Source: Desulfosporosinus sp049943955 (GTDB lineage: Bacteria; Bacillota; Desulfitobacteriia; Desulfitobacteriales; Desulfitobacteriaceae). Taken from it: a stretch of 64,000 nt of DNA. The DNA lies in NCBI RefSeq assembly GCF_049943955.1, contig NZ_JBNFTW010000009.1, positions 136,187 through 200,186 of the forward strand. Direction: 5' to 3'. Below the pieces are notes generated by a model. It saw nothing but the letters and a program-made list of their open reading frames with translations, did no database searches and had not been told where the DNA came from. This document shows positions 25,676 through 34,747 of the stretch, one piece after another (within the stretch, counting starts at the first letter, position 1; every line of letters starts with the position of its first letter). The translations under genes and the position numbers were made by a program.

Positions 25676-26755
25676 TTAGTCCCCCATTTCAATTCCCAAA
25701 GCGCGTGCCGTGATTAATAACGGATCATTTAGCGGCACAAGTTTCAATTGGTCAACGGCTTGCTGAAGAGGAACTTGTACGATCTCCCTTCCCTGAAGGG
25801 CAACCATAATTCCAAATTTACCTTCAAGTACAGCATCTACTGCTGCCACACCATAGCGGGAAGCTAATACTCTATCGTAAGAGTTAGGGGAGCCTCCGCG
25901 CTGAAGATGCCCAAGCACCGTTACTCGGGTTTCCAGACCGAAATGTTTTTCCAGGTCGTCACCCAATTCACTGCCAATTCCACCTAATTTGACCGGATCT
26001 GACCGACCCGGAAATAATCGTTCAACCACCATCTCGCCACCTGAAGGCTTTGCTCCTTCAGCCACAACAATAATGCTGAATTTTTTTCCTTGTTTTGCCC
26101 GTTGCTGTACTGAATAGGCAATCCTGCTGAGATTATAGGGGATTTCGGGAATCAATATAACGTCAGCACCTCCTGCCACGCCTGCATAAAGGGCAATCCA
26201 ACCGGCATACCGTCCCATAACTTCCAGAATCATTACCCTGTGATGGGATTCGGCGGTAGTATGCAAACGATCTAAGGCTTCCTGCGCCGTTTCCACGGCA
26301 GTTTGAAAGCCAAAAGTCTGATCTGTAGCCATGAGGTCATTGTCGATGGTTTTGGGAATCCCAATAACCGGAAAACCTTTATTCGCAAATTTCAAGGAAA
26401 TGTTCAAGCTCCCATCACCACCGATGGCTAATAAAGCATCAACTCCGGCTTCCTTAAAATTTTTCAGGACATCCTTGGAACGATCAAGAGGCTGGTCAAC
26501 TCCATTAACTTTTGTTATGTATTGAAAGGGATTATCCCGGTTAGTTGTTCCAAGAATCGTACCGCCACGGGGCAAGATCCCAGAAACATCCGCCAAAGAC
26601 AACGGAATAAAATCCCCTTCCACAGCTCCATGAAAGCCGTCCTTAATTCCCAGAACTTCAAGGCCATATTGGTTTGCGCTCCTAACAACAGCGCGGATTA
26701 CAGCATTGAGCCCCGGACAATCTCCTCCCCCCGTAAGAACTGCAATTTTGTTCAT
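25676..26755 (-). CDS. pfkA: 6-phosphofructokinase
   Basis: The 359-residue enzyme phosphorylates fructose 6-phosphate. It shows LTGGGDCPGLNAVIRA at the N terminus, AIGGDGSLN near residue 105, GIPKTIDNDL near 130 and MGRYAGWIAL near 175. GGDG is the glycine form linked to ATP use, while PKTIDND carries the lysine seen in PPi-type and mixed group III enzymes. It is therefore most like the ATP-using group III branch; the phosphoryl donor should be tested. Its ATG overlaps the hisZ stop (ATGA), so it is coupled to a histidine gene, an unusual neighbour. Confidence 0.92.
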   Translation of the reverse strand: MNKIAVLTGGGDCPGLNAVIRAVVRSANQYGLEVLGIKDGFHGAVEGDFIPLSLADVSGILPRGGTILGTTNRDNPFQYITKVNGVDQPLDRSKDVLKNFKEAGVDALLAIGGDGSLNISLKFANKGFPVIGIPKTIDNDLMATDQTFGFQTAVETAQEALDRLHTTAESHHRVMILEVMGRYAGWIALYAGVAGGADVILIPEIPYNLSRIAYSVQQRAKQGKKFSIIVVAEGAKPSGGEMVVERLFPGRSDPVKLGGIGSELGDDLEKHFGLETRVTVLGHLQRGGSPNSYDRVLASRYGVAAVDAVLEGKFGIMVALQGREIVQVPLQQAVDQLKLVPLNDPLLITARALGIEMGD

Positions 26756-27921
26756 CCTCGCGAAACCTCCTCACCGGCTAACCTAATTTCCGAAATACTC
26801 TTTAGTCTGGCCAGAGCCTCGGCAGCATCCCTGTCTATAGTTTCCAAGGCCATTTCAACCTTCTTGCCCTGCAGCCTCAAGTCTCGAGACTCACGAATTA
26901 TTGTTTGGGGATCGGGGCCATAGACTAAAATATCTGCTCCTGGGATTGACGGCAAGGGGAAAAGTTCTAACATACTGCCTAAGTGGATAGCAAATCCTGT
27001 AGCCGGCTGAGGAACTCCAAAATCAGCATATAAGGAATCATACCGTCCCCCCTCAAGTACAGGAAAACCTATCCCGGCGACATACCCTTCAAACACTGCC
27101 CCAGTATAGTAGGAAAACCCCCTTAATATGCCTAAATCCAGAGAGACATACTTTTGAACTCCAAAATAATTTAAATAACGATAAATACGTCGCAAACTCT
27201 CTACCGCTTCACGAATAGTTGGCAGGGAACTCCAATCCAGAACTTCGTCCAGAATTTCTTCGCCTCCATGAAAATGAGGTAAACGCAGCAACAGTTCCTG
27301 AACTCGTTCAGGCAAACCGCTTTGTTGGACTAACCGTTCTACGCCCACCATATCCTTCCTGGCCAGAGCCTCTTCTAATTTTTGCCGAAATCCTTCCTCA
27401 ACGCCAGCTTCCAACAAAAGGCCTGAAAAAATCCCCATATGTCCAAGGTTAAATTGGAAATTTTCGAGGTCAAGGCACGCTATGGATTCAACGGCAAGGG
27501 CGATTACTTCCGCATCAGCTATTTCCTGGTCAGCACCTATTAGCTCAACCCCTACCTGGCGGAACTCGCGATACCGAACAGACGAATTGCGGAATACATC
27601 AGCACCATAGCACAAACGAAGCGGTAAATTTGCTCCTCGCATACGTGTACTGACAAGGCGGGCAATAGGAGTCGTCAATTCGGGACGTAACGCTAATATT
27701 CGACCATCACGATCAAAAAACTTATAGAGTGAATCAACTTGTTCAACATCAGGTTGAACACAAGCTGTAAATTCCAATGTTGGAGATAAAACTTTCTGGT
27801 AAGACCATTGCTGAAAAAGAGCTAGAACTTCACGTTCCAAGTTCTCCTGTAAAGCAATTTCCTCAGGCAGTAAATCACGCATACCTTCAGGGATTCGTTG
27901 TCCCAAATTTGTTCTAAGCAT
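26752..27921 (-). CDS. hisZ: ATP phosphoribosyltransferase regulatory subunit
   Basis: The 389-residue histidyl-tRNA synthetase-like protein lacks the anticodon domain. Class II motif remnants are IPEGMRDLLPEE, LALRPELTTPIARLV near residue 78 and GFSYYTGAVFEGY near 265. HisZ binds short-form HisG and gives feedback inhibition by histidine. The presence of short HisG in the same cluster supports HisZ over a true HisS. Confidence 0.93.
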   Translation of the reverse strand: MLRTNLGQRIPEGMRDLLPEEIALQENLEREVLALFQQWSYQKVLSPTLEFTACVQPDVEQVDSLYKFFDRDGRILALRPELTTPIARLVSTRMRGANLPLRLCYGADVFRNSSVRYREFRQVGVELIGADQEIADAEVIALAVESIACLDLENFQFNLGHMGIFSGLLLEAGVEEGFRQKLEEALARKDMVGVERLVQQSGLPERVQELLLRLPHFHGGEEILDEVLDWSSLPTIREAVESLRRIYRYLNYFGVQKYVSLDLGILRGFSYYTGAVFEGYVAGIGFPVLEGGRYDSLYADFGVPQPATGFAIHLGSMLELFPLPSIPGADILVYGPDPQTIIRESRDLRLQGKKVEMALETIDRDAAEALARLKSISEIRLAGEEVSRG

Positions 27922-28002
27922 TCTTATAATTCTCCTTCGCTAAGCTGCTAAGTATCGTTCAATATCTTTGCATTACGATATTTCAAAAACAAAGTCGCCA
28001 AT

Positions 28003-28305
28003 TTAGTCATGTTGCTCTGGTAGACGGCTTAAAATTAATTGATAGCCATCTGCTCCGAAATTCAGGCAGCGCTTGACTCGACTGATTGTAGCAGTACTCA
28101 CTCCGGTTACTTTTTCAATGGCAGTATAAGTCTCATTTCGCTTTAACATCTTTGCCACTTCCAAACGCTGCGCCAGAGCCCTAATTTCAGCGATAGTTGC
28201 AATATCTTCAAAAAAACGATAACACTCTTCTTTAGTTCGCAAAAGCAAAATAGCCTCGAACAAGGCGTCCGTTAAAGGATTTTGCAAACGCTCATCGCTT
28301 GACAT
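28003..28305 (-). CDS. yerC: YerC/YecD family TrpR-like regulator (candidate HisR)
   Basis: The 100-residue protein has a TrpR-type helix-turn-helix, with RALAQRLEVAKMLKRNETYT followed by AIEKVTGVSTATISRVKRCL. YerC-family proteins in Firmicutes have been linked to histidine gene control under the name HisR. Its place directly ahead of hisZ and the shared palindrome at its own promoter and at hisG fit that. AGGAGGG precedes the ATG. Confidence 0.88.
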   Translation of the reverse strand: MSSDERLQNPLTDALFEAILLLRTKEECYRFFEDIATIAEIRALAQRLEVAKMLKRNETYTAIEKVTGVSTATISRVKRCLNFGADGYQLILSRLPEQHD

Positions 28306-28332
28306 GGTATACCCTCCTCCGAATACTTTCTC

Positions 28333-28350
28333 CCTTTAATTTATTAAAGC
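28333..28350. promoter_or_regulatory. Candidate HisR/YerC operator at yerC promoter
   Basis: CCTTTAATTTATTAAAGC overlaps the -10 element of the yerC promoter; the core CTTTAATTTATTAAAG is a near-perfect palindrome. It matches the hisG leader site at 15 of 18 positions, which suggests autoregulation. Confidence 0.6.
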
Positions 28351-28366
28351 ATCGCAGACTTGTCAA
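28338..28366 (-). promoter_or_regulatory. Sigma-A promoter of yerC-hisZ-pfkA
   Basis: On the minus strand a consensus TTGACA -35 and a TAAATT -10 are 17 bases apart, about 35 bases before the yerC start. Confidence 0.7.
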
Positions 28367-28416
28367 GCTTCTTTCTTAATTCTTATTAAAAACATGATTA
28401 GAGTTATTTTGAAAAG

Positions 28417-30348
28417 CTACTCGACTTCGTTGTTCTTTAGATTGAATTTAACACTTACCCTTGTTCCCAAGGAATCTGTATCAAATTCCATAACGGCATC
28501 ATGTTTTACCGCTATATTTTGGCATATTGCCAAACCCAGCCCAGTTCCGCGGTCCTTTGTCGTTAAAAACGGGGTTCCGATTCTTTCAAGCACCAGTGGA
28601 TCGATACCTCCACCTTGATCAGCAACTTGAAGAACTACATAGTTACCGAATTCAAAGGTCTTGACCAAAAGAACCCCGCCGCTTTGCATAGCTTCGAACC
28701 CATTTCTGGCCAAGTTTAAAAGAAGTTGGCGGAGTTCATTTTCATCTCCCTTGATATCAGGGACTGGTTCTAATTCCAAGTTAATATCTTTATCTTGGTT
28801 AAGGGCATCTGCTCCTAAGAGGGGCATTAATGATTTCGCAATTTTCTCTAAATTTACACTAGTAAAATCCACAGTTTTTTCCCTTGCCAGGCTTAAAAAG
28901 TCCGTAATAATTAGATTTGCCCGATCCAATTCTTCGATCATGATTTTAAAATAATCGCTATATTGCTGGACATTATCTCTGGTAGAAAGCAACTGCAAGA
29001 ATCCCCTGACAGTAGTTAACGGATTCCTAACTTCATGAGCAATCCCAGCCGCCATTTCGCCAACCAGATTCAATCTTTCCAAGCGGAAGTATTCCCGATC
29101 AGCATTTTTTCGGTCCGTTATATCCATAAGCACTTTAAAATATAATTTCGTTCCGTCAACATCCGTATATGGTTGGGTAAAAACTTCATATAATCTGTGA
29201 TTATATAGACATTCATTTCCGGACCGCAGAGTATATTTTCCTATCGATGGTATATCACAATCACTGCAGGGATCATTTAAGCCTGCAGCAACAGTGTAAC
29301 AAAGTTGGCCTTCACACTCACCAAATTGTTCTTTAAACTTGTAATTAGCAAAACGTATCTTGTAACCTTCTTCGATAACATAAATCAAACCCGGAAATGC
29401 ATTAAATAAAGTGTAAAGACGAAGATGCTCTTCCTCCACAACTTTTTCTAATTTTTTTTGTTCATCAATAGTGCGAATAAAAATTGAAATACCATTCTCT
29501 GTTGGGTAAATACTGAACTCAAGCCAATGTCCCATCAAGTCTGAATATAGTTCGAAGCGTTTTGACTGCCCCTCTTCCATTACCTTCTGGCACGAGTTCC
29601 ATAGCATTCTATCGTTTTGCCAATGGGCAGTCCCAAAAATAGAACCTACGAGCCGCCCATCAAGGCCACGTTTTTCAAGTGCCCGTATAATAGCCTTATT
29701 AGCGTAAGTTATAACCCATTGGTAATTTACGGCTATGAAGCCATCACTAATACTATTTAAGGTGTTTACCAGAACTTGATCTGCTTTAGCTAATTCCTTT
29801 TCAGCGGTCTCTTTGCGAATCATCTCAATTTGCAGCTGCTCATTAGCCCGTTCAAGGTCATTGGTACGTGATTTGACAAGTTCCTCTAAGTGTTCCCGAT
29901 ACAACGTCAATTCTTTTTGCGTCCGTTCGAACTCCGAAATATCCCAAACAGAAACGGAGATTAAACGTCTCCCCTCAAGTAAAAATTCAAAGCTGTCCGT
30001 GTGAACAGGAAAACGACTCCCATCTTTTTTTAGATGAACAGTTGTATAAGCGCTATGTCCATTGTCATGGATACTTGTTATGATATCCAACACATCTTTT
30101 CGACATTCTGGGGCAAAAAGATCATAGACTGTTCTGCCAAGTAACTCAGCAGTCTCATAACCATGCATTTGCTCATAACTGGGATTTACTTTGAGAAGTT
30201 CTAAGCTTACAGCATCGCAAATCATCATGCCCCAATAGCTTTCTGTAAAAATCCTATCCCAGATTTTGTTGTCGTTCTGTACTTTCTCTAAAGCGGCCTC
30301 GAGATCGGCAACCTTTTGTTCGAGCTCAATAACTTTATTCTTCAGCAT
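28417..30348 (-). CDS. Cytosolic PAS-domain sensor histidine kinase (KinA-like)
   Basis: The 643-residue kinase has no transmembrane segments: an N-terminal coiled coil (about 1-25), a PAS domain (about 30-150), a coiled coil (150-185), two further PAS domains (about 190-300 and 310-415), HisKA (about 425-490) and HATPase (530-640). The H-box is GIAHEVRNPLTTVRGFLQLL, the N-box NLARNGFEAM, and the ATP lid GTGLGLAICQNI. The third PAS has a CY...PCSDC cysteine cluster, possibly redox or metal sensing. The layout resembles sporulation kinases that feed Spo0A; no response regulator gene is adjacent, which fits an orphan kinase. Confidence 0.88.
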   Translation of the reverse strand: MLKNKVIELEQKVADLEAALEKVQNDNKIWDRIFTESYWGMMICDAVSLELLKVNPSYEQMHGYETAELLGRTVYDLFAPECRKDVLDIITSIHDNGHSAYTTVHLKKDGSRFPVHTDSFEFLLEGRRLISVSVWDISEFERTQKELTLYREHLEELVKSRTNDLERANEQLQIEMIRKETAEKELAKADQVLVNTLNSISDGFIAVNYQWVITYANKAIIRALEKRGLDGRLVGSIFGTAHWQNDRMLWNSCQKVMEEGQSKRFELYSDLMGHWLEFSIYPTENGISIFIRTIDEQKKLEKVVEEEHLRLYTLFNAFPGLIYVIEEGYKIRFANYKFKEQFGECEGQLCYTVAAGLNDPCSDCDIPSIGKYTLRSGNECLYNHRLYEVFTQPYTDVDGTKLYFKVLMDITDRKNADREYFRLERLNLVGEMAAGIAHEVRNPLTTVRGFLQLLSTRDNVQQYSDYFKIMIEELDRANLIITDFLSLAREKTVDFTSVNLEKIAKSLMPLLGADALNQDKDINLELEPVPDIKGDENELRQLLLNLARNGFEAMQSGGVLLVKTFEFGNYVVLQVADQGGGIDPLVLERIGTPFLTTKDRGTGLGLAICQNIAVKHDAVMEFDTDSLGTRVSVKFNLKNNEVE

Positions 30349-30892
30349 TACTTGATCACTCTTCTCAAAGGAAACTTGACGTCGATTGATATCTGTAATT
30401 CCTATTATAACTATCTCAGAAATGTATTCTCTATTAAAGTGTATTATCCCTTTAATAGAGTTCTTGAAAATTATGCAATTATGAACAAAATAAATAATAT
30501 TGCTCCATTGTTCATATTATTCAAGCCTAATTCAGTAAAAATTGGCATGTAACGACAAATTATTTAGTCTATTTTTAAAAGAATTTAATCGCATAACGCT
30601 TAAATTTAACTTTAATGTTAAATTTAATTAAATTAAGAATTTTTTAGTTTCACTCCTTATATTAACTTAAAGCAATTGTTCTAGATAATCTTTTGTTTCA
30701 ATCTTATTTAGGCCTAGATTCCCAGACCGTTTTAGTCAAGCAAGGTATGGGAACCACTCCCACTTGTAGGAGTGGGAGTGCGACACTAAATAAGATGGTT
30801 GGGAAAGGATAGAACCATGTTAACTACATAAACTACATTAGTAGGTCTCTTTTTTCTTCTAAGTTATTTGATTATCAAGGGAGGCTCATTTG
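30349..30892. other. Divergent intergenic region, kinase and unknown gene
   Basis: This AT-rich stretch of 544 bases has no convincing frame. It holds a 9-bp inverted repeat (CTATTAAAG at 30431-30439, CTTTAATAG at 30450-30458). On the minus strand this overlaps a weak sigma-H-like pair (AGGGATA, 12 bases, AGAGAAT) ahead of the kinase. A copy of repeat B lies at 30738-30780. Confidence 0.45.
30738..30780 (+). repeat. Dispersed repeat B, plus-strand copy
   Basis: AAGCAAGGTATGGGAACCAC is followed by the hairpin ACTCCCAC/GTGGGAGT. It is the inverted counterpart of 18017-18065. The hairpin form recalls the ends of IS200/IS605-type elements, but no transposase is present. Confidence 0.65.
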
Positions 30893-31597
30893 ATGAATCG
30901 CCCAGAAAATAAACTCACCTCTGTTGCCGTCCACCCTGAATTCCGGCGAGTTCTGCTGGCAAATCCGACTTGTAAATCTCTGAGTACGATCATTGAATAC
31001 CAACTCTTAGACCAAATCTTTGACTGTCCTGGGCAATCTCTGGTCGATGAAGTTATCAGGCTTTTACCCTATTGGGAACAACAAGCTTGTCAAGGCAACG
31101 AATTAATATCAACACTGATCCATTATCTGTCCATCTATTTCCCGTGTCTGTTTACCAGCAATACCTTCCTGAAATCCAATCTACAGCGTATTCGCATTCT
31201 CGCTGAAACTCCAGGGATATTTTCCTTCCCCCCCTGTGAAATCCAAGAAAATTTAATCCGTTTTTTACAAGCTGCAGATGTCTTGGCAGATTTACCCCAA
31301 TTTGAAGTCATATCCTTTACTCTTGATGAAATTAGACCCTTAGCCGCCGATTTGGCAAGATTCAACCTTACCAGACATAGCCGCCGTTACATTCAGAATT
31401 TATTTCATCCCGAGCGCTGTGAAGCCATCCTTTCTGTTCTGGCTTACATCGCCAAAGATTACCCTCTGCTACGTATATGCCGTCAAGCCTATGCCTTAAT
31501 GATTTCTCTTGATGACTTTGCCGCCTGGGGAAGTCATCCGTTTTGCCTGCGCCTCGTTGCCAATCGTTTCTGGGAATATCAAGCAAGAAAGTCATGA
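30893..31597 (+). CDS. Conserved-looking hypothetical protein
   Basis: The soluble protein of 234 residues is leucine- and proline-rich with many predicted helices and no signal peptide or recognised motif. I do not know the family. The ATG at 30893 follows GGGAGG at 8 bases, a good site. Its stop codon directly abuts the stop of the convergent yhaM-like gene, with no terminator between them. Confidence 0.65.
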   Translation: MNRPENKLTSVAVHPEFRRVLLANPTCKSLSTIIEYQLLDQIFDCPGQSLVDEVIRLLPYWEQQACQGNELISTLIHYLSIYFPCLFTSNTFLKSNLQRIRILAETPGIFSFPPCEIQENLIRFLQAADVLADLPQFEVISFTLDEIRPLAADLARFNLTRHSRRYIQNLFHPERCEAILSVLAYIAKDYPLLRICRQAYALMISLDDFAAWGSHPFCLRLVANRFWEYQARKS

Positions 31598-32530
31598 TTA
31601 TTTTAAATAGAGGTAACGTTCCATACTATGGATATACGGGGACCATTCATCGCCGGGATGGTCATTTCTGGCCTGCTCAAACTGGTAAAGTTCTGCATCC
31701 ATGATATCGGCATAGTGGATGACTAAAGCTTCCATGATCTTGGGCCGCTTCGGCGACTGCCATTCGTATTTCCCATGATGACTGGAGACTATATGAAGAA
31801 TCTTAGAGCGCAGTTCTTGAGGAAACTCCGAGATCTTGGAAATTTCCGCAGAAATAAGCTCCAAGCCCAGAATAATATGTCCCAGGAGCCTTCCTTCTGT
31901 CGTAAATTTAATGCCCCGATCATAGGAATACTCTCCGATTTTCCCTACATCATGCAAGAGTGCACCTGTTATAATCAGATCTTGATCAATACTCGGAAAA
32001 TGTCCCCCAATCCCATCTGCTAATTCCGCTACTCTGACACTATGCTCCCAAAGGCCTCGCAGATATGCTTGATGGATTTTCACCGCTGCAGGGGCTTGCC
32101 GATAGGCTTGGCCCCATCGAGGATGTTCTAAAAAGTGGTTTAGCAGCGACTGAAGAAATGGATTATGAATTTTAGTCTGGAGTGTTTGCAAACGGCTTTC
32201 CAACTCGTTCGCGGAAACAGGGGAACTTGGCAGCAAGGTGGTTAAATCAATCTCTTCCTTAGGAATCAGCTGTATTTCATCAATAGATAAGTCGAGAGTA
32301 CCTCGATATTCAGAGGCTACCCCTCGGATATTAAAGATATCATGGCCTTCTTTTAGCCAACCAAGGACCTGGGGGGGATATTCCCACATCTTTCCCTGCA
32401 GAACACCCGAACGGTCTTGGCAAATTAACGTGAGAAAAGCACCTGGCTTTTGGCGAAAAGGAACCTCTTTCCACTCATTTACTAGAACAGTTCCTGCAAA
32501 TCGCTCCCCATTCTTGCATTCTTTCAGCAT
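31598..32530 (-). CDS. yhaM: 3'-5' exoribonuclease YhaM family (OB-fold plus HD domain)
   Basis: The 310-residue protein has an N-terminal OB-type nucleic-acid-binding region (about 10-90) and an HD domain (about 155-300). The HD domain has LWEHSVRVAELA, ALLHDVGKI and IVSSHHGKYEW as metal ligands. YhaM trims RNA and single-stranded DNA 3' ends. The ATG at 32530 is chosen because GAGAGG lies 9 bases upstream, whereas the ATG at 32539 has no spacing. Confidence 0.88.
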   Translation of the reverse strand: MLKECKNGERFAGTVLVNEWKEVPFRQKPGAFLTLICQDRSGVLQGKMWEYPPQVLGWLKEGHDIFNIRGVASEYRGTLDLSIDEIQLIPKEEIDLTTLLPSSPVSANELESRLQTLQTKIHNPFLQSLLNHFLEHPRWGQAYRQAPAAVKIHQAYLRGLWEHSVRVAELADGIGGHFPSIDQDLIITGALLHDVGKIGEYSYDRGIKFTTEGRLLGHIILGLELISAEISKISEFPQELRSKILHIVSSHHGKYEWQSPKRPKIMEALVIHYADIMDAELYQFEQARNDHPGDEWSPYIHSMERYLYLK

Positions 32531-32601
32531 TAAATTCATCCTCTCTATTGCAGTCCTTGTTATGTCAATTGTACCAGAGGATTAAGACAAGAAATTGTTG
32601 C

Positions 32602-33564
32602 TTAGTAATTCTCTAACGTCTTACAAATCTGGTTAAAAATTAGTTCACGCAGTTCATTAGGCTCCAAAATCTCGGCCGCTGATCCGAAGCCAAGAATCCA
32701 GTTAACAAATTCATTAGCGCCGATGATCGTATCTTCAAGGATCAGAGAGCCATCGTCCATGAGAGACAGTTTACTCTTACGATGGGCAACATCTTTGCGC
32801 ACCTTGGCCAAAGTTTGCGAACGATTTAAGAATCGTACTTTGACCCGAATCAACTCACCATATTCCACTCCCCAGCGGGGGCCAAACCACGTCTTTAGGG
32901 AAAAGCCTTCCGGATAGGTGTAGGCTTGATCCGTTTCACAGACCTCTATGATATTATTCAGATTGTAATTTTTAATGGTGTCTCCCTGCCGCGCAACAAA
33001 ATACCATTTTCTTAGCCGAGAATAGTAAACAATCCCCAAAGGGTCCACGATTATAGACCGGCCTTTAAAAATAATGTTTAATTTTCGGTTTGTCTGAACT
33101 GCCTTCTCGATAGAGGCGAAAATCTCACCCTTAATAGGTTCTAAAGGAGTATAATCTCCTTTAATATAGCGATAAGTCTCTTCTGTACCCAGATCAAAGC
33201 CCGCTAGAATTTTCTGTTTGAGACTTTCTTTTAAGAAGTTTTCTTCCTGAAGAACTTCTAAAGCTCTCAAAATTCCTAAGGCTTCTCTAACGTTAAGGTG
33301 TACCGGAGTAAATTGTTTCTCTGCTGTTCCCAAAAACCACTTAACATCTGGATTCAGCAGATCTTCTCCACTCTCATCATTGCTCTCATCATGATCCGTA
33401 TACAAGGGAATTGAATGCTCTGGTGAAAGAAGCAAGGCCCTCAAATCTTGTTTCATAGTCCCCCAAGGAACGCCGCAGGCTTCCGATAGAGCCTTCCCCG
33501 TTAATCCCTCTGGATGGGCCTCGATCAAAGCCATTATCTTCTCAAGACGTTCAATCATGTCCAT
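32602..33564 (-). CDS. WYL-domain transcriptional regulator
   Basis: The 320-residue protein has an N-terminal winged helix-turn-helix (IMALIEAHPEGLTGKALSEA) and a WYL domain (about 150-240) with YYSRLRKWYFVARQ, then a C-terminal WCX-like extension ending in GFGSAAEILEP. WYL proteins sense small ligands or nucleic acids and are common regulators in Firmicutes. The ATG at 33564 follows GGAGG at 8 bases and overlaps the upstream WYL gene by 14 bp, so the two are coupled. Confidence 0.85.
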   Translation of the reverse strand: MDMIERLEKIMALIEAHPEGLTGKALSEACGVPWGTMKQDLRALLLSPEHSIPLYTDHDESNDESGEDLLNPDVKWFLGTAEKQFTPVHLNVREALGILRALEVLQEENFLKESLKQKILAGFDLGTEETYRYIKGDYTPLEPIKGEIFASIEKAVQTNRKLNIIFKGRSIIVDPLGIVYYSRLRKWYFVARQGDTIKNYNLNNIIEVCETDQAYTYPEGFSLKTWFGPRWGVEYGELIRVKVRFLNRSQTLAKVRKDVAHRKSKLSLMDDGSLILEDTIIGANEFVNWILGFGSAAEILEPNELRELIFNQICKTLENY

Positions 33565-34747
33565 CCGAATTACCTCCATACAAATGCAAGAGTTGAGTAA
33601 ACTGATCCTTAAGCTTATCCCTAAGCTCAAGGGGCTCAAGTACTTCTGCACCCGCCCCGAACCCGCGCAGCCATACAGCTAATTCGTCCAACCCTTCAAC
33701 CTGATCAATCATCAAGAGACTTCCCTCTTCCTCAATTAATTGACAGGTTTGGCGTTGAGCAACTTCCATTCTAACTCGATTTAACGTTGAATAATAATCA
33801 TAGAATCGAATCTTCACAAATCTGGGATGATGATCCCGATAAACTCCCCAAGCGTACTGAAACCATTTTTGTAAGCTAAATCCTTCCACCGGTGAAAAGG
33901 TATCTTCGAGCCTCTCTACATCCAAAATACGGTTTATTTGATACGTTTTTATCCTTTGACTTTTTTCGTCTTGCGCTATGAGATACCAATTGTCCAACAC
34001 CCAGTAATATACAATCCCCAAAGGATTTAGCCTAATTTCACGAACAGGCTCCTCTTCTTTGCGATAAAGGATCGTAACACTGTTCCTGCATCGTGCAGCA
34101 TCCTCAAGTTCCATACAGTATTTACTCCGGTGAATATCCTGACTGGGAGTCCTGCCATGAACAAATAAAGCTTCCCGTGCCTTTGCTGTCTCCCCTATGC
34201 GGAGTTTGAGTTTAGCTTCAAGAGATCTCATTTCTTCAGGGATCGGAGCTAAGGCACGTTCAAGTTGCAAAGCCTCAAAGAGAAGAATCTTTTCCTTCTC
34301 TGATAGCTGAAGAGGGAGAAGCATAGACTCTGAATAGACCATGAAAGCTTCAGTTACACGCTTAACGAGGTTCCTCTTTTCCAAATCTTTTACAGCCCGT
34401 TCTAAGGTCTTGCCGCTGACTTCTTCTTCGTCTTGCCGATTAAATCTCTGATAAAGTTCAGTAAGCGTCAATCCTTTAGGGTTTGCCGTCAAAAGCCGTA
34501 AGATTTCCATTTGCCGGAGAGTTGCTTTATTAACCGGAGGCACCCCGTTCCACCCCCCCGTCTCCAAATAGAGAGCTCCTGCATGGTTCTGCTCAAAGAT
34601 ATAGCCATTATCCCTTAAATCTTCCAGATCTCGATGTACGGTAATCAGATTAACTCCCAGCTTCTTAGCCAAACTCGAACTTGTAAAAAGCCATGGCTCC
34701 AGGGCAATATATCGGATTATATCCTTTTGCCGTTTTAACTTATCCAA
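33551..34747 (-). CDS. WYL-domain transcriptional regulator
   Basis: The 398-residue protein has a DeoR-like helix-turn-helix (SSSLAKKLGVNLITVHRDLE), a second helical DNA-binding-like part (about 75-140), and a WYL domain with YYWVLDNWYLIAQD near 255. A C-terminal WCX-type tail ends GFGAGAEVLEP. The TTG at 34747 is chosen because GGGGGT lies 8 bases upstream; the longer frame to 34801 has no site. It forms a tandem pair with the next gene, probably acting as two subunits of one regulator. Target unknown. Confidence 0.83.
   Translation of the reverse strand: MDKLKRQKDIIRYIALEPWLFTSSSLAKKLGVNLITVHRDLEDLRDNGYIFEQNHAGALYLETGGWNGVPPVNKATLRQMEILRLLTANPKGLTLTELYQRFNRQDEEEVSGKTLERAVKDLEKRNLVKRVTEAFMVYSESMLLPLQLSEKEKILLFEALQLERALAPIPEEMRSLEAKLKLRIGETAKAREALFVHGRTPSQDIHRSKYCMELEDAARCRNSVTILYRKEEEPVREIRLNPLGIVYYWVLDNWYLIAQDEKSQRIKTYQINRILDVERLEDTFSPVEGFSLQKWFQYAWGVYRDHHPRFVKIRFYDYYSTLNRVRMEVAQRQTCQLIEEEGSLLMIDQVEGLDELAVWLRGFGAGAEVLEPLELRDKLKDQFTQLLHLYGGNSDGHD

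Noticed and set aside
27922..28002. T-box or histidine leader ahead of hisZ
   Set aside because: The gap is only 81 bp and holds no specifier-loop or T-box core; control seems to be by the shared palindrome instead.
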